From: Monodelphis domestica
Lineage: Eukaryota; Chordata; Mammalia; Didelphimorphia; Didelphidae
Reading direction: 5' to 3'
Length of the DNA stretch: 64,000 nt
NCBI RefSeq assembly: GCF_027887165.1
Contig: NC_077230.1
Span: 341,512,013 to 341,576,012 of the forward strand
Shown here: positions 21,425-32,219 of the stretch, one piece after another
How positions within the stretch are numbered: position 1 is the first letter of the stretch
How the letters are laid out: every line of letters begins with the position of its first letter
Notes under the pieces: generated by a model
What the model saw: only the letters and a program-made list of their open reading frames with translations
Database searches by the model: none
Told to the model about the DNA's origin: nothing
Made by a program: the position numbers and the translations under genes

Positions 21425-21575
21425 TGAAGTGGAATTCAGCCAGACTCAAGTCATGACTTTGTTCATTGTGACTTCATCTCAGTTTTCTTATCTGTAAAAA
21501 TGGAGACAATAATACACTCAGTACCTCATAGGGCTAGATTGTGGGGGAAATTCTCTGTAAACTTTAAAGAATGAG
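21425..21575 (+). mobile_element. MIR
   Basis: 'tctcagttttcttatctgta' and 'aaaatggagacaataata' then 'catagggctagattgtgg' form a sense MIR 3' half. Confidence 0.55.
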
Positions 21576-21837
21576 AAAAATAGGAATCATTACTACACAA
21601 AATTGAGGGTCGCCACCACTATTATTATTTTATTACATTCTATAGCAATATATTATTATTAAAGATGAGAAACTTGTTCTTTCACTATTCTATTTTTTTT
21701 GGCACTATGTTCTCCTCTAATTCAGCATGGTCTGACAACACTGTATGCTGCCTCTCCTAGGACTACTTTTCTAGATAGTAACCTTTTTTTGTCCTCCTCC
21801 CCTAAGGTCACTCCCTATCTCTCCTCCCCTTTTACTC
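21576..21837. other. Unassigned
   Basis: AT-rich, no feature seen. Confidence 0.3.
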
Positions 21838-21958
21838 TTGATCTTCATCTTCCTCCTTCTTTTCTTCTTCCTCCTCTTCTTTCCTTTCTTCTTCCTCTTC
21901 TTCTTCTTCCTTTTCCTCCCCTTCCTCTTCCTCCTCCACATCCTCCCTTTCTTCTGTA
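21838..21958 (+). repeat. TTC/CTC polypyrimidine tract
   Basis: About 120 bp of impure TTC, CTT and TCC units. Confidence 0.85.
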
Positions 21959-22139
21959 CTTCCACTCTCTCAGGATTGTCAAAAAGTCTACATGTGTACA
22001 TTTAGAACCATGGATAGGAGCTTGAATAGTAACCACATTTTCAGTGGTATAGGGAAATCACAAATTAGGAAGTTCATGCTACCATTTGAGGTCATCACTT
22101 TCCTTTGAGTTTATATTTCCATAGATTTGCCTAGATCAC

Positions 22140-22250
22140 TTAGTGGTAAGTGACTTGACCAGGGTCTCATAGCCGGTATAATATCAGAACCCATACCTTC
22201 AGATTTATGTTACTAGTGAAAACTCTGTCTCCTATGCCATATTGCCTTAT
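22140..22250 (-). mobile_element. MIR fragment
   Basis: 'gtaagtgacttgaccagggt' and 'ctcatagccggtataat' mark an antisense MIR core. Confidence 0.5.
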
Positions 22251-22269
22251 GCAAATTCTATCAACTAGG

Positions 22270-22455
22270 TCATGCAGTATAGTGAAAAAAGCACTGAAGC
22301 TAGTCAAAGGATCTGAGTTCAGAATTCTGCCTCTGATAATACCTGTGTGATCTTAAATAGAGGCCTTAATCTCTCTGGATCTCAGCTTCTTCATACACAA
22401 AACACAGGGTTGATGTTCTCTAAGTCCCTTTTAGCTCTAATTGAACATGATCCTT
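22270..22455 (+). mobile_element. MIR/MON1-type SINE
   Basis: 'atagtgaaaaaagcactgaa', 'gatctgagttcagaattctg' and 'gatctcagcttcttcatac' give a sense element, interior to tail. Confidence 0.55.
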
Positions 22456-22604
22456 CCTATGAAATTCTATGCAAATGACCCTGACAGCATGCCCCTCTAA
22501 TTTCCTTCTCCCTCTGCTGGATCCTGACCCTCTGATCATGGCGCGCTACCTCACTCCACATGGACAGGGAAGAAACCATATAAAGCAGGACCATATGAAG
22601 GAAT

Positions 22605-22800
22605 GGAGAGGCAGGGTAACATGGTGGATAGTGTTGGACTTGGAGTCAGGAAGGTCTGTGTTCAGCCCCATCTCAGGTACTTACCAGCCTTCTGACTCTG
22701 GGTAAGCCATTTAATTTCTTCAGGTCTCAGTTTCCTCAGCTGTTATAAAAAAGGAGGGGATTGTATTTGATTGTTTTTAGTTGCTTCCCAAATTAAATTA
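22605..22800 (+). mobile_element. MAR1/MIR-type SINE
   Basis: Sense: 'acatggtggatagtgttgga', 'cttggagtcaggaaggtc' and 'ctcagtttcctcagctgtta'. The tRNA-like head is visible. Confidence 0.7.
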
Positions 22801-22805
22801 TGCTC

Positions 22806-22885
22806 CTATGAATGAATGAATGAATGAATGAATGAAGCATTTGTATAGGATTTACTACATGCAAAACATTGTTTGCTTGGCCTGA
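22806..22885 (-). mobile_element. (ATGA)n and L2-like scrap
   Basis: Seven ATGA units followed by 'agcatttgtataggatttac' and 'tacatgcaaaacattg', resembling antisense L2 3' sequence. Confidence 0.45.
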
Positions 22886-22924
22886 AAAAAAAAAAGACTT
22901 GTTGAGGACATGAACCCCAAAGCA

Positions 22925-23045
22925 AATGGGCTACCTTTAGGAAGCAGTAGGGGGTCCCCTCCCAGGAGGTCAAGCAGAGGCTTGATGGTCATTTGTCCAT
23001 AATGTTATAATGGAGATGATTGTTTAGGCAGAATTGTAGAATTAG
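22925..23045 (+). mobile_element. CR1/L3 3' fragment
   Basis: 'gaggtcaagcagaggcttga' and 'tggtcatttgtccataatgt' match the sense 3' region of CR1/L3. Confidence 0.55.
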
Positions 23046-23244
23046 AGTAGATAGGGCTGTCACGGAAAGACCTATTCAGATTGATCTGTTTGGTCCTAGA
23101 GGGTTCTAGTAGAAGATTAAGGGAAGTTTGCCTTTGGCTCTTTTTTGGGTGGGGGAGGACTGGACCTATGATTTCATTAGTGCAGTGAGTTCCCAGTGAG
23201 GAATTTCTATCACTACATTTTTGGTTCAACTTGGGAATTACCTG

Positions 23245-23345
23245 GGTCACTAAGAGTTTAGGTGGTTTTTCTAAGGTTACCTTGCAAGTATACATGAGAA
23301 ACAAGATTTGAATACAATTTCCTGATTTCTAAGTCACCTCTCATT
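23245..23345 (-). mobile_element. MIR, weak
   Basis: 'tttttctaaggttaccttgc' with 'aacaagatttgaatacaatt' is a diverged antisense MIR core. Confidence 0.4.
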
Positions 23346-23376
23346 CATTTTCCCAACTCCTAAACCAGTTCTGAAA

Positions 23377-23600
23377 TCACTGAGCACTGGGTCTAGAGTC
23401 AGAAAATTTGAGTTCAAATCTGACCTCGGAAACTCACTAGCTGTGTGACCTTAGGCAAGTTACTTAACCCTTTTGCCTCAGTTTCCTCATCTGTCAAATG
23501 ACCTGAAGAAGGAAATGAATATCTTTGCCAAGAAAAACCCAAATGAGGTCATGAAGAGTTGGACACAACTGAAAAAAATGACTGAACAAAAGGAAAAATT
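23377..23600 (+). mobile_element. MAR1 CORE-SINE, near full length
   Basis: Sense copy with 'gagttcaaatctgacctcgg', 'tagctgtgtgaccttaggca', 'ctcagtttcctcatctgtca', 'tttgccaagaaaaacccaaa' and the 3' block 'catgaagagttggacacaac'. Confidence 0.85.
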
Positions 23601-23805
23601 TCCTTATAACTTTTCCAGAGTGAATAGACTGTCTCAAGGAGTAGTTTCCCACTTTTTGGAGGGCTTCAAGCAAAGATTTTTGACTACTTGTTAAGGATGT
23701 TTTGTAAATCTTGAAATCTCTCAGACTTGTGAATGTTAAAATTTTCCCCATTGGGGAATTCTTAATTGGAACAAATTCCCTACTGAGAAACATTCCCCAT
23801 TTTGA
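23601..23805. other. Unassigned
   Basis: Includes a CR1-like scrap near 23,630-23,690; otherwise nothing recognised. Confidence 0.3.
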
Positions 23806-24770
23806 TGTGAGAACTGGCCAGGATCAGAAATGGGAGGACCTCTATTCCACCCGTACTTAAGAATGCTTTAGGGCAGAAAACTCCTTGCTAAACAAAGAAA
23901 GTACTTGGATCCATGCTTATGGTGGGGCAAGGAGTTCTTTGAGCCAGGCCTGTTTTTAGAATTGATACAATGGGATGCTAGGTACCTAAAAGGGTTGGGC
24001 AAGTTTTCTCTTGATGAGATTAGTTGACTCAGCTGTGTTTTCTCTTGTTCAGACTTACTGAGGAGATTTGGTCAACACAGCAGCATTTTTCTGATTCAGA
24101 CTTACTGAGGAGATTGGTCGACTTAGCAGAAATTTAGATGGGCAGTCCTTTGGAAAGTGTCTACAGTGATTGGTAGATGTAGGGACTCAGGGGAGGTGAC
24201 ATGGGATAAAAACCCCTATATAAGAAAAAGCAGAATCTCTTGAGGAGATTCTTTTGGAGAAATCCTTTTAGAGGATCTCTGATGAGGATTACTTGGGAAG
24301 AATCTCTTGAGAGAGGCTTTAGAGAAAGGCCCTTTGGAAGAGTCTCTGGCTGGAAGGCTCTCTGGTGAAGTCAGCTGAGATGGAGCTGGCCTGGTGTCAC
24401 TAGAATCCTTGTTTAGACAGACCTTGTGGTGAGTGTTAAAAAACTCACTGATTTCTCTCTTAAGACTCAGGTCTAGGCCATATTGGCTTGAGGCCCTTCA
24501 TACTTATTCCTTTCTTACTCTCTCTTTCTTTGATTACTCATTGTATTATTAATTAAAATCTCTATAAAACCCAATTGACTTGGGTATTTGAATAATTGGG
24601 AATATTTCCCTGGCAACCACCTTATATTTGATTTAAAAACCAAGACACTGTAGTGAAACATATTTTCTGCGGTCAAATTTACTCACCCTCCCTTATATCT
24701 ATCACAATTTATATCTTCTACCATTTTAACTCACTACAGTTTTAAGACCTCAACCATTTTAAATCTCACA
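23806..24770 (+). mobile_element. Solo endogenous-retroviral LTR (965 bp)
   Basis: Bounded by TGTGAGA (23,806-23,812) and its exact inverted copy TCTCACA (24,764-24,770), the TG...CA form of LTR ends. A TATATAAG box at 24,217-24,224 with a GATAAAAA block just upstream, and ATTAAA-type signals near 24,552, give U3-R-U5 order on the plus strand. U3 carries a direct repeat (CAGACTTACTGAGGAGAT at 24,050 and 24,097, 47 bp apart) like an enhancer duplication. No internal retroviral genes and no matching partner LTR were seen, so this is a solo LTR. Direct flanks (TTTTGA, GCTTTG) show no TSD, so the exact ends or a later rearrangement are in doubt. The viral family is not assigned. Confidence 0.65.
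24217..24224 (+). promoter_or_regulatory. LTR TATA box
   Basis: TATATAAG, 8 bp after a GATAAAAA block, with about 410 bp of U3 upstream and poly-A-like signals about 330 bp downstream. Position fits an LTR promoter; activity is unknown. Confidence 0.5.
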
Positions 24771-25369
24771 GCTTTGGGGAAGATTTTTGTTCAAGTTGAG
24801 CCAGATGCTCTTGGAGTAGAGTTAGTTCCCTTTTAATTCTGAAATTCTGAGGTTACTCCCAATCTATCATCATTACTCATATCAGATCTTCCTTGCATTG
24901 GCCCCTTCCAACCTGGTTTCTTGACCACTTTCAGACTTCATCTGCCTCCACCCCTTGCCTTGGACGCCATAGTGTACCATAAAGTAGAAATGATGCATTA
25001 ATTTTAATGCTTTGACCCCTTTCTCTTCTGTCATCCTCAGTCTGTTTGTTAATTCTTAACCTTGGGCAAAGAACTCTAATGTTACATTCCTTAGCTCAAT
25101 TCCCAGGTTCCCCAGGGTTTTCCTAACAAAGTCACTACAAGGCACTAATTTTTAGGATATGTGGCTCAGAACAGCTCTCATTGACACTTGACAATTTAAA
25201 AATAATTTCCTAGTTCATTGCCAGCAGCAATTACTTGAAATCTTTTCTTGTTAGACTCCCAACTCCACTCTCAGACCCTCACTCTCAGCAGATGACCTTG
25301 GTTCCCATTTCATGGAGAAGATCCTAGCCATGCGACAGGAAGATCCATACTGGCCCTTTGCCCCACAAT
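24771..25369. other. Unassigned
   Basis: No recognisable repeat or exon; no open frame over 60 codons is usable. Confidence 0.3.
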
Positions 25370-25505
25370 GTAGTAGAGAGAGATATTTGGAGATAGGAGA
25401 CATGGGTTTGATTCCTGGCTCCTTTATTTAAAAGCTGCATAATTCAATATACCTTTCTGAGTCTCAGTTCGTACTTATAGATGACAGGGTCAAGATTAGA
25501 TGTAT
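25370..25505 (+). mobile_element. MIR
   Basis: 'gacatgggtttgattcctgg' and 'tctgagtctcagttcgtact' mark a sense MIR. Confidence 0.5.
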
Positions 25506-25589
25506 GTTTGTATTGATATTAGTAACTCCCAGGGGAAAAAAAATTCACATTACCAATGCAGTCAGCAAATTCTAGTTTTTGAAAATTGC

Positions 25590-25705
25590 CTAGAGCAGTG
25601 AAGGTAAATGACTTGACCAGGTCACATATAGCCCCTGTGTGTCAGAGGGAAGTCTTGTATTAATGTCTTCTTGATTTCAAGGCCAATTCTTTTCCCAATG
25701 CTTGT
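25590..25705 (-). mobile_element. MIR fragment
   Basis: 'aaggtaaatgacttgaccag' and 'tcacatatagcccctg' are the antisense MIR core. Confidence 0.5.
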
Positions 25706-25734
25706 GTTATCTTCTTCACAGGGTTGTAGTAAGC

Positions 25735-25845
25735 ATCATGGAATCACAACATCTGGGATGTAGAAGGGTACTCAGAGGCCATCTAGTATAACCCATACTT
25801 CCAGTAGGATCTTCTCTAAAACAGATCAACAAGTGGTCATCTAGG
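25735..25845 (-). mobile_element. CR1/L3 3' fragment
   Basis: 'actcagaggccatctagtat' and 'agatcaacaagtggtcatct' match antisense CR1/L3 3' sequence. The L1 at 25,846 interrupts it. Confidence 0.5.
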
Positions 25846-26560
25846 CAATTTGGAACAACTATGCCCAAAGGGCGATAAAAGACTACCTGCCCTTTGATCC
25901 AGCCACAGCATTGCTGGGTTTGTACCCCAAAGACATAATAAGGAAAAAGACTTGAACAAGAATATTCATAGCTGTGCTCTTTGTGGTGTCCAAAAATTGG
26001 AAAATGAGGGGCTGCCCTTCAATTGGGGAATGGCTGAACCGATTGTGGTATATGTTGGTGATGGAATACTATTGTGCTAAAAGGAATAATAAAGTGGAAG
26101 AATTCCATGTGAACTGGAACAACCTCCAGGAAGTGATGCAGAGTGAGAGGAGCTAAACCAGGAAAACATTGTACACAGAGACAGATACACTGTGGTACAA
26201 TCGAATATAATGGACTTCTCTACTAGCAGCAATGCAGTGATCCAGGACAATTCTGAGGGACTTCTGAGAAAGAACACCATCCACAACCAGAGGAAGAACT
26301 GTGGGAACAGAAACACAGAAGAAAAACAATTGATTGATTCCATGGGTTGAAGGGATACGGTTGGGGATGGAGACTCCAAATGATCACCCTAGTGCAAATA
26401 TCAATAATATGGAAATAGGTCTTGATCAATGACACATGTAAAACTCAGTGAAATTGCTTGTTGGCTGGGGAGGGGGGAAGAGGGGAGGGAAAGAACATGA
26501 ATCATGTAGCCATGGAAAAATATTCTAAATTAATTAAATAAATAAAATTGTTTAATTAAA
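25846..26560 (+). mobile_element. L1, 5'-truncated (ORF2 C-terminus + 3'UTR)
   Basis: Starts in the ORF2 C-terminal coding region: 'tttgatccagccacagcatt', then the peptide 'LFVVSKNWKMRGCPSIGEW' and 'NRLWYMLVMEYYCAKRNNK' at 25,974-26,156, the same blocks as in the L1 copies at 12.5 and 34.8 kb. The 3'UTR has a G-rich run at 26,468-26,490 and an A-rich end at ~26,555. A few stops occur upstream of 25,974. No TSD was found. Confidence 0.85.
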
Positions 26561-26569
26561 AATAACTAG

Positions 26570-26745
26570 CCATCCATCTTGGTACCCATGAAATTTTCAG
26601 AGGACTTGAGGAACATTTCCAACTCATTGGGCAGATCCTCTAAGGAGGGTTCTCAGAACAGGGATGAAAATTACACAAGATGGGATGGTGTGGATGACTT
26701 GTTGGGAAGGCTAGTCACATCAATGAGATCATGGTTCCTCTGATG
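26570..26745 (+). mobile_element. RTE 3' coding fragment
   Basis: 'atcttggtacccatgaaatt', 'ttgggcagatcctctaagga', 'aattacacaagatgggatgg' and 'agtcacatcaatgagatca' correspond one for one with the end of the RTE at 28.3-29.1 kb. Confidence 0.65.
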
Positions 26746-26999
26746 TCCCAAAGAAACACTGGATGTTTTCATGGTGCCATTGTTATTTTCAAACTAAAAT
26801 GTTACAAAAATGTCAGGTATTGTTAATATTGTTAGCAATATTAATAATATTCTCTTACTGATTTTTTTTCTTTCTTGAAGGAATAAATATCAGCCCTATT
26901 TTTACTCAGCTAATACTTTATTTTCATATTTGTAATGCTTTTCTTTGTTCTGAATTTAGCATAAGTGAACACTGTCTGCTGTCCACGGCTCCAGGAGAA
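26746..26999. other. Unassigned, with a 9-bp hairpin
   Basis: AT-rich. TTAATATTG-TTAG-CAATATTAA at 26,823-26,844 is a perfect inverted repeat with a 4-nt loop. Confidence 0.35.
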
Positions 27000-27165
27000 C
27001 TGAATTTTATTTTAGAGGACTTGAAGTCCAACTTTGTTTCTACTGTTGTGACCTTGAACAAGTGAATAATCTCTGCAGACTTCAGTTTTCTCATCTGTAA
27101 AACGAGAGGTTTGAATTAGACAAGCTCTGTGGTCTGTCATTAGCTCTAAGTCTACAAGTTCATAT
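27000..27165 (+). mobile_element. MIR
   Basis: 'gtgaccttgaacaagtgaat' and 'cagttttctcatctgtaaaa' followed by a 'cattagctctaagtctac' tail form a sense MIR. Confidence 0.65.
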
Positions 27166-27184
27166 GATGAGTATTATAGTTATC

Positions 27185-27312
27185 TGTGTGCCTCTAGTTG
27201 TTTGCATGCTGTCACTTTAGTACATGACAGTTTGGGGGGTCTTTCTTCAGTATCCCTGGTTCGTAGCATAGTGCCTAGCACACAGCAAGTACTTAATAAA
27301 TGCCTGTTATTG
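27185..27312 (+). mobile_element. L2 3' end
   Basis: 'agcatagtgcctagcacaca' and 'gcaagtacttaataaatgcc' are the sense L2 3' end. Confidence 0.65.
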
Positions 27313-27329
27313 TTGTCTTACTTCTCTAC

Positions 27330-27445
27330 TAAACTCTGTTCCATGTAGGCAGGAATCATTTCACTGAAATTTTCTGTCTCCTAGAGCATAGACCCCAGGG
27401 CTCATTAATTCAATAGGGGCTTAATAATTGCTGAATTCATTCATC
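27330..27445 (+). mobile_element. L2 3' end, second copy
   Basis: 'ctcctagagcatagacccca' and 'aggggcttaataattgctga' repeat the L2 3' motif about 130 bp after the first. Confidence 0.5.
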
Positions 27446-27949
27446 CTAATGGAATAGGCCCTATCTCCCATGGAAGATTTCTTACTCTAATGGAGGAGGC
27501 TTGTCATCCTAAAGGAATGACTTCAGAATGATGAAATTTCAAATCCTGGGATGATGAATGAGAGAATCATTTTATGTGGTGAGGAGGGATTTTCCTGTTT
27601 AAGCAGATTGCCTAATCCATTTTTTCTCAGGACTACTCATAAGTATTCCCTGGAACCCAAAAGGCAGGATATATTTTAGGGAGTCACACCCTGGTTCAAC
27701 CCAATCTCTCCCTCCTGCTTTCATCACAATCCACAATGCTGACTCACTGGCTAGCTTGGAGGAAAGCAATCCTTCAGACTCAGAGATGTTCTGTCATCTT
27801 CTTTTCATACTTTCACATTTTCCTTTTTTTCCACTATCTCCTCTCTCCCTGAGCTGGAGAAGCATTATGAGGGAGTAAATTCATGATTATAAAATAAGCT
27901 ACAGAATAGCAATGCCAAGGAATGGGAATAAAGGGAAAGGATAATGAAA
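27446..27949. other. Unassigned
   Basis: No recognisable feature. Confidence 0.3.
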
Positions 27950-28125
27950 ATGAAAACTAACATTTATATAGTACCTACTATGTGCCTGGTTAAGTGCTAA
28001 ATGCTTTATTAATATTATCTAATTTTATCCTCACAACAAATCCCTAGGAAATAGGTACTATTAGTATCCCCATTTTATAGTTGAGGAAACTGAGGCAAAT
28101 AGATTAAGTAAAAAGGTAATAAGGT
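27950..28125 (-). mobile_element. MIR
   Basis: 'ctactatgtgcctggttaag', 'atcctcacaacaaatcccta' and 'tagttgaggaaactgaggca' give an antisense MIR, tail to core. Confidence 0.7.
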
Positions 28126-28317
28126 GTCTCCTGTCCATGTAGCAAGATCATTCAAAACATTTTGGAAGATGAGATAATAGAAATAACTCTGTTGGATGAC
28201 TTTCTGATAATAAACATCAATAGACCCACAAATCAGGAAGATGGTCTGCTGGACAAAATTATTTACCACTGTGACAGAGGAGATCCAGTGTAGAGTTTAG
28301 GTTAAATGGGAATTTCC

Positions 28318-29106
28318 AGTGGATATGAGATTTCCCCAGATGCTCCTGTTTGTAGGGGATTTTGTATTGATTACACCAAGCCCTAGGACATTGCAGAGCT
28401 TCCTGGAAGGTATCTATAATCATTTAAGGGAGTTTGGTAGACCATCCACACAAGAAAGACCAAGTGGATGAAGAATGACCATTGCCCAGGTTTCAACATG
28501 TGTTTGGATGGACACCTTATCTATCTTGTCAAAAAATCTGTAACCCATGATGAATAGTATAGATGGTATAGATGAACAATGAGCTAGAACTGAAAAGGAG
28601 AATTGCTTTCAAGAAATCGCAAAACTCTTTTAGTGACCTTAAGTTTCCCAGAAAAGCCAAAGCAACATTTTACCAGTGTTGCTATACAGCAATGAACCCC
28701 ACTACCTCTGATGAACTGAAGATGAATATCATCACATAGAGGGCAGAGGAGAGGTGCATGGTGGAAGTGACAAGCTGTAACATAGAACCAAAGAGGAACT
28801 CAAAAGAACAAGCTTAAAGAAATTATATGTCAGGAGGAAAAGAGGGGTTGATCATGTGACAAGAATGAAAAATGATAGTGCTCAGCCAAGGTGCTACACT
28901 GGTACCCTTGTAATTTTGAGGGGAGGGGAAAGTTAGGAGGGAGAGGGAGAGGGAGAGAGAGAGACTCTCAGAACATTGGGTGGACTCCTGTAGCAAATTT
29001 TATGGAGGCCATGGACAAGAAGAATTGCACGAGATAGGCAGGCATGGATGTGTTATGAGCTGCTTCATTGGAGGGATCGCCCAAATCAATAAGACACAGA
29101 TCTACT
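28318..29106 (+). mobile_element. RTE LINE, C-terminal half
   Basis: Sense RTE coding relic. Peptides in order: 'LLFVGDFVLITPSPRTLQ' (equivalent to the FADDIVLI active site; first D replaced), 'SFLEGIYNHLREF', 'TTSDELKMNIIT', 'RCMVEV', 'LKEIICQEEKRGLI', and a terminal 'LHEIGRHGCVMSCFIGGIAQ'-like block. Stops and a GA-rich patch at 28,918-28,966 break it. The family copies itself by target-primed reverse transcription and lends its tail to the local SINEs. It ends at 29,106 and runs straight into a GAA-type microsatellite. Confidence 0.75.
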
Positions 29107-29111
29107 TTATA

Positions 29112-29436
29112 GAATAGAAGAAGGAAGGAGAAGGGGGAGGAGGAGAAGGAGAAGGAGAAGGAGGAGAAGGAGAAGGAGAAGGAGAAGGAGAAGGAGAAGG
29201 AGAAGGAGAAGGAGAAGGAGAAGGAGAAGGAGAAGGAGAAGGAGAAGGAGAAGGAGAAGGAGAAGGAGAAGGAGAAGAAGGAGGAGGAGGAGGAGGAGGA
29301 GGAGAAGAAGAAGAAGAAGAAGAAGAAGAAGAAGAAGAAGAAGAAGAAGAAGAAGAAGAAGAAGAAGAAGAAGAAGAAGAAGAAGAAGAAGAAGAAGAAG
29401 AAGAAGAAGAAGAAGAAGAAGAAGAAGAAGAAGAAG

Positions 29437-29467
<31 letters not shown>

Positions 29468-29510
29468 GAGGAGGAGGAGGAGGAGGAAGAGGAAGAGGAG
29501 GAGGAGGAAG
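29112..29510 (+). repeat. (GGAGAA)n-(GAA)n microsatellite (~400 bp)
   Basis: A GGAGAA hexamer run (29,144-29,279), a short GGA run, then about 54 uninterrupted GAA triplets (29,304-29,466), then GGA again. A leucine/serine homopolymer frame on the minus strand is an artefact. Confidence 0.97.
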
Positions 29511-30164
29511 TATTCATTGTCTCTCCAAAGAGGTTCTTATTGGGATAGGAGGCCTGGGAACTGAGAACAACTCTGAGGAGTCTTCTTTCATTAGTACAAG
29601 AGTACCAGAAGTCTTCTAGATAAAGTAGCAGTCACCTTGGGAAACAGGAAAAGCCTAGCTCTAAGTGGTTATGGGATGGGGAAGAATTGAGGAGAAAGAG
29701 AGAGAATTGCTGAATTAGGACTAGAATCTCAGGGGAGACTCTGGACTTTGGCCCAAAAGGGGGCCTCTGAAAGGCAAGGACAATCTTTCCTCTTGCCTCT
29801 GAGTTTTTCCCTAAAGCATTTAATATGATCTCCCCACATGGTAGCTCAATAAGTAATGGTGAGGGCTGAAGAGGGATGGGCTTGAGAAAGCAAACATTTA
29901 TTTCTTTCCTAACAAACTCTAAAGTCCTCCAAAATTCTGTACCTGAACTGTGAGAAATTTCTAATAACTATCCTTAATTCTCTAAGTCTGTAGGAACCAT
30001 CTCCTCCTTCATATCTCATTTTATATCTCCTCAGTATCAAGGTAGAGATCTTGAAGGCTGTAGAGACCTTCTCCTCAATATCCCATGGAGACATTAACAC
30101 CACCTAGTGTTAGCCTACTTTAATTGTAAGCAAAATACATAGATTAATGATGACAGCCCCCTTT
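29511..30164. other. Unassigned
   Basis: No family recognised. Confidence 0.3.
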
Positions 30165-30380
30165 TCTAAGTGGACAGTAAGGGTTACAAAGCACTTTTCT
30201 TACAACAACCCTGTAAGGTAGTACTAGGATTATCATTCCCTTTTTACAGATGACAGAACTTAGGGTTATAGAGGTATGACTTTCCCAAAGTCAAACAGCT
30301 AATAAGTATTAGAACCATGACAAGAAAGCATGTCTCTTGATTCCAAGTCCTGTGATCCTTCCATGATGCTACCTCTCAGG
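30165..30380 (-). mobile_element. MIR
   Basis: 'cttacaacaaccctgtaagg', 'ccctttttacagatgacaga' and 'cttgattccaagtcctgtga' mark an antisense MIR. Confidence 0.7.
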
Positions 30381-30619
30381 ATCATGGGATATAGATGAGG
30401 CCTTTAGATATTAGATAACGAGATAGATAATAGAATGTTATTTGGAAGAGATCTTAAGACATAAAATTCAAAATGAACTGACAGGATGAGGAAGGCATTC
30501 CTAGATGAAAAAAAAAAACAAAAAAAAGATCTATGGGTTTTAGTGAACTGCTTAGAAGAGACCCTAGAAAAAAGAACATAGAATGTTAGCCTACAGAAAG
30601 GTCTTGAATGACAGAATTC
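30381..30619. other. Unassigned
   Basis: Repeated short 'agaatgttag'-type words recall CR1 3' tails but no unit is clear. Confidence 0.25.
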
Positions 30620-30765
30620 TAGAATGTAGAATATTAGAACTAGAAGAAGCCTGGGAGATCACTTTGTTCAAACCCCTCATCTAACTCAAGAATAGACTGA
30701 GGCCAGGAGAGGGAAAGTTTGCCCAAGGGCACATAGTTAAGTCACTGATGGAATTAGGCAGATGA
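30620..30765 (-). mobile_element. MIR-like SINE
   Basis: 'aagcctgggagatcactttg' and 'agactgaggccaggagaggg', then 'cccaagggcacatagttaag'. Confidence 0.6.
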
Positions 30766-31194
30766 AGCTATTTGGACTTATTTCAATTCAATTAAGAAGC
30801 ACTGCAGGTCTTTGGTCAGAGGTACTGGGTGATGAAAACAGTCACTGGAAAGAATAATGGTTCAGTGGTGGCCAGAATGGGCTGAGGGCCAGGGAACCAC
30901 AGGAACTACAAAGGGGACAGATACCATAGCAAAGTGTTTTGCTACTAGGTCAAAGTGGGTGACTTCACATTGGGTGGGATAGTCAAGGGCCCAAGTTTAG
31001 AGTTCTAAAATGTTAGCACAGAAAGGGAACTTAGAGACTTTTATAAGCTGGGAAAACTGAGGTCCAAGGGGGTAAAATGACAAGCTAGCCCTAAAAGAGA
31101 GTGGGGTACCAAGGGATTCCTGACAAAACATGTTGGAATAGGTTTCCCTATAATTTTCATGTTCCTCTCTCTGGGGGTCCATAGATTGAGCCCC
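30766..31194. other. Unassigned
   Basis: MIR- or L2-like scraps near 30,785 and 31,050; nothing firm. Confidence 0.3.
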
Positions 31195-31392
31195 CTCCTC
31201 CTCCCCTGGGATCCATGGTAGATTTCAGAGGGTCTGTGAATTTGGATGGGAAAAAAAAAGCCACATCATTATTTTCACGAACCTCCAATAGAAATTTAGC
31301 ATTTCATGCCATTCTAAATTTTTTAAAAATGATGTTGAAAAGGGGTTTATACCCTTTCCCAGACCACATTAAAGTTTAAGAACTGGTCTGCG
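31195..31392 (+). mobile_element. hAT-like DNA transposon relic
   Basis: 'cagagggtctgtgaatttgg', 'atagaaatttagcatttcat' and a right end 'aaagtttaagaactggtctg' resemble the same hAT group as at 19.7 kb, with a different interior. Confidence 0.45.
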
Positions 31393-31399
31393 GCATTAA

Positions 31400-31755
31400 G
31401 TTTCTCTCATCATCTTTTCCTAGTCTCTCTCTTCTTTTTTTTCATCTCTGTTTCTCTTTTCTGCCTCTGACGGACTTTTCCTACCTTCTTCTCCCTCTTT
31501 CCGTCTCTGTCTGTGCCCTCCTGCTTTTTCTAATTCTTTCTCTTTGTCTCTACTTCTCTGGGTGCTCTTGTTTGTTTCTGTCTCTCTTCCCTCTCTGGGT
31601 CTCTGGGAGAATGGGTTCCTCTCTATTTTTGTGCCTGTACTCTCTGTCTGTTTCCTATGTCCCTCCTTTTTGGCCTCTCTCTGTCTCTCCCCTCTTATGC
31701 TCCCCCTCTACTTTTCTGTAATATGTGCAGGGCCTCTTCCATTGCAATGTTTTGA
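31400..31755 (+). repeat. CT-rich low-complexity stretch
   Basis: T/C-rich sequence with TCTCT, CTGTCT words; not a pure array. The open frame at 31,544-31,762 is compositional. Confidence 0.6.
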
Positions 31756-32219
31756 TAGATGAGGTAGAGTCTGGGGAGTTTGTCATGACTCTGTGTGTCT
31801 ATGTGGCTGTTTTCATAGCCAGCAGATTCTGTTCTACTAGTGCCTGGGGAACAGGCCTCTTTCCAGTTACATACTTGGGGCTCTGAGCTTCAGCTCTCAA
31901 CACATTCAGCCCTTGAAACTCCAAGGCCCAAGGTCGGTTAAAGGTGGGGAGAACCAGGCTTGGCCAGCCCTGCAAAAATGAGGAAATCAGCCAATTTTGT
32001 CTTCAAGGCCTCCAGCTTCCTCTGCCTGGTGAGCCCTGAGGACCATTCTTGGCCTCTCTTGCCTCCCTCATCAAACTGTTCTCAGCAAAGACTCCAAGAT
32101 GACATATCAGTGTGAAATCTTGGTGTCTGCGCTCCATTCCCAGGGGAAAATCATAGATCCGAGGAATGTCAAAACTGCAAGAGATTTTAGAACACAGAAC
32201 AGAAAATATCAGAGCCTGG
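31756..32219. other. Unassigned
   Basis: Complex, non-repetitive sequence. No exon can be supported. Confidence 0.3.

Noticed and set aside
26823-26844. Terminator or structured-RNA hairpin
   Set aside because: A 9-bp AT-rich inverted repeat is expected by chance in AT-rich vertebrate DNA; rho-independent terminators do not apply here.
29107-29517. Poly-leucine/serine protein on the minus strand
   Set aside because: Translation of a GAA/GGAGAA microsatellite.
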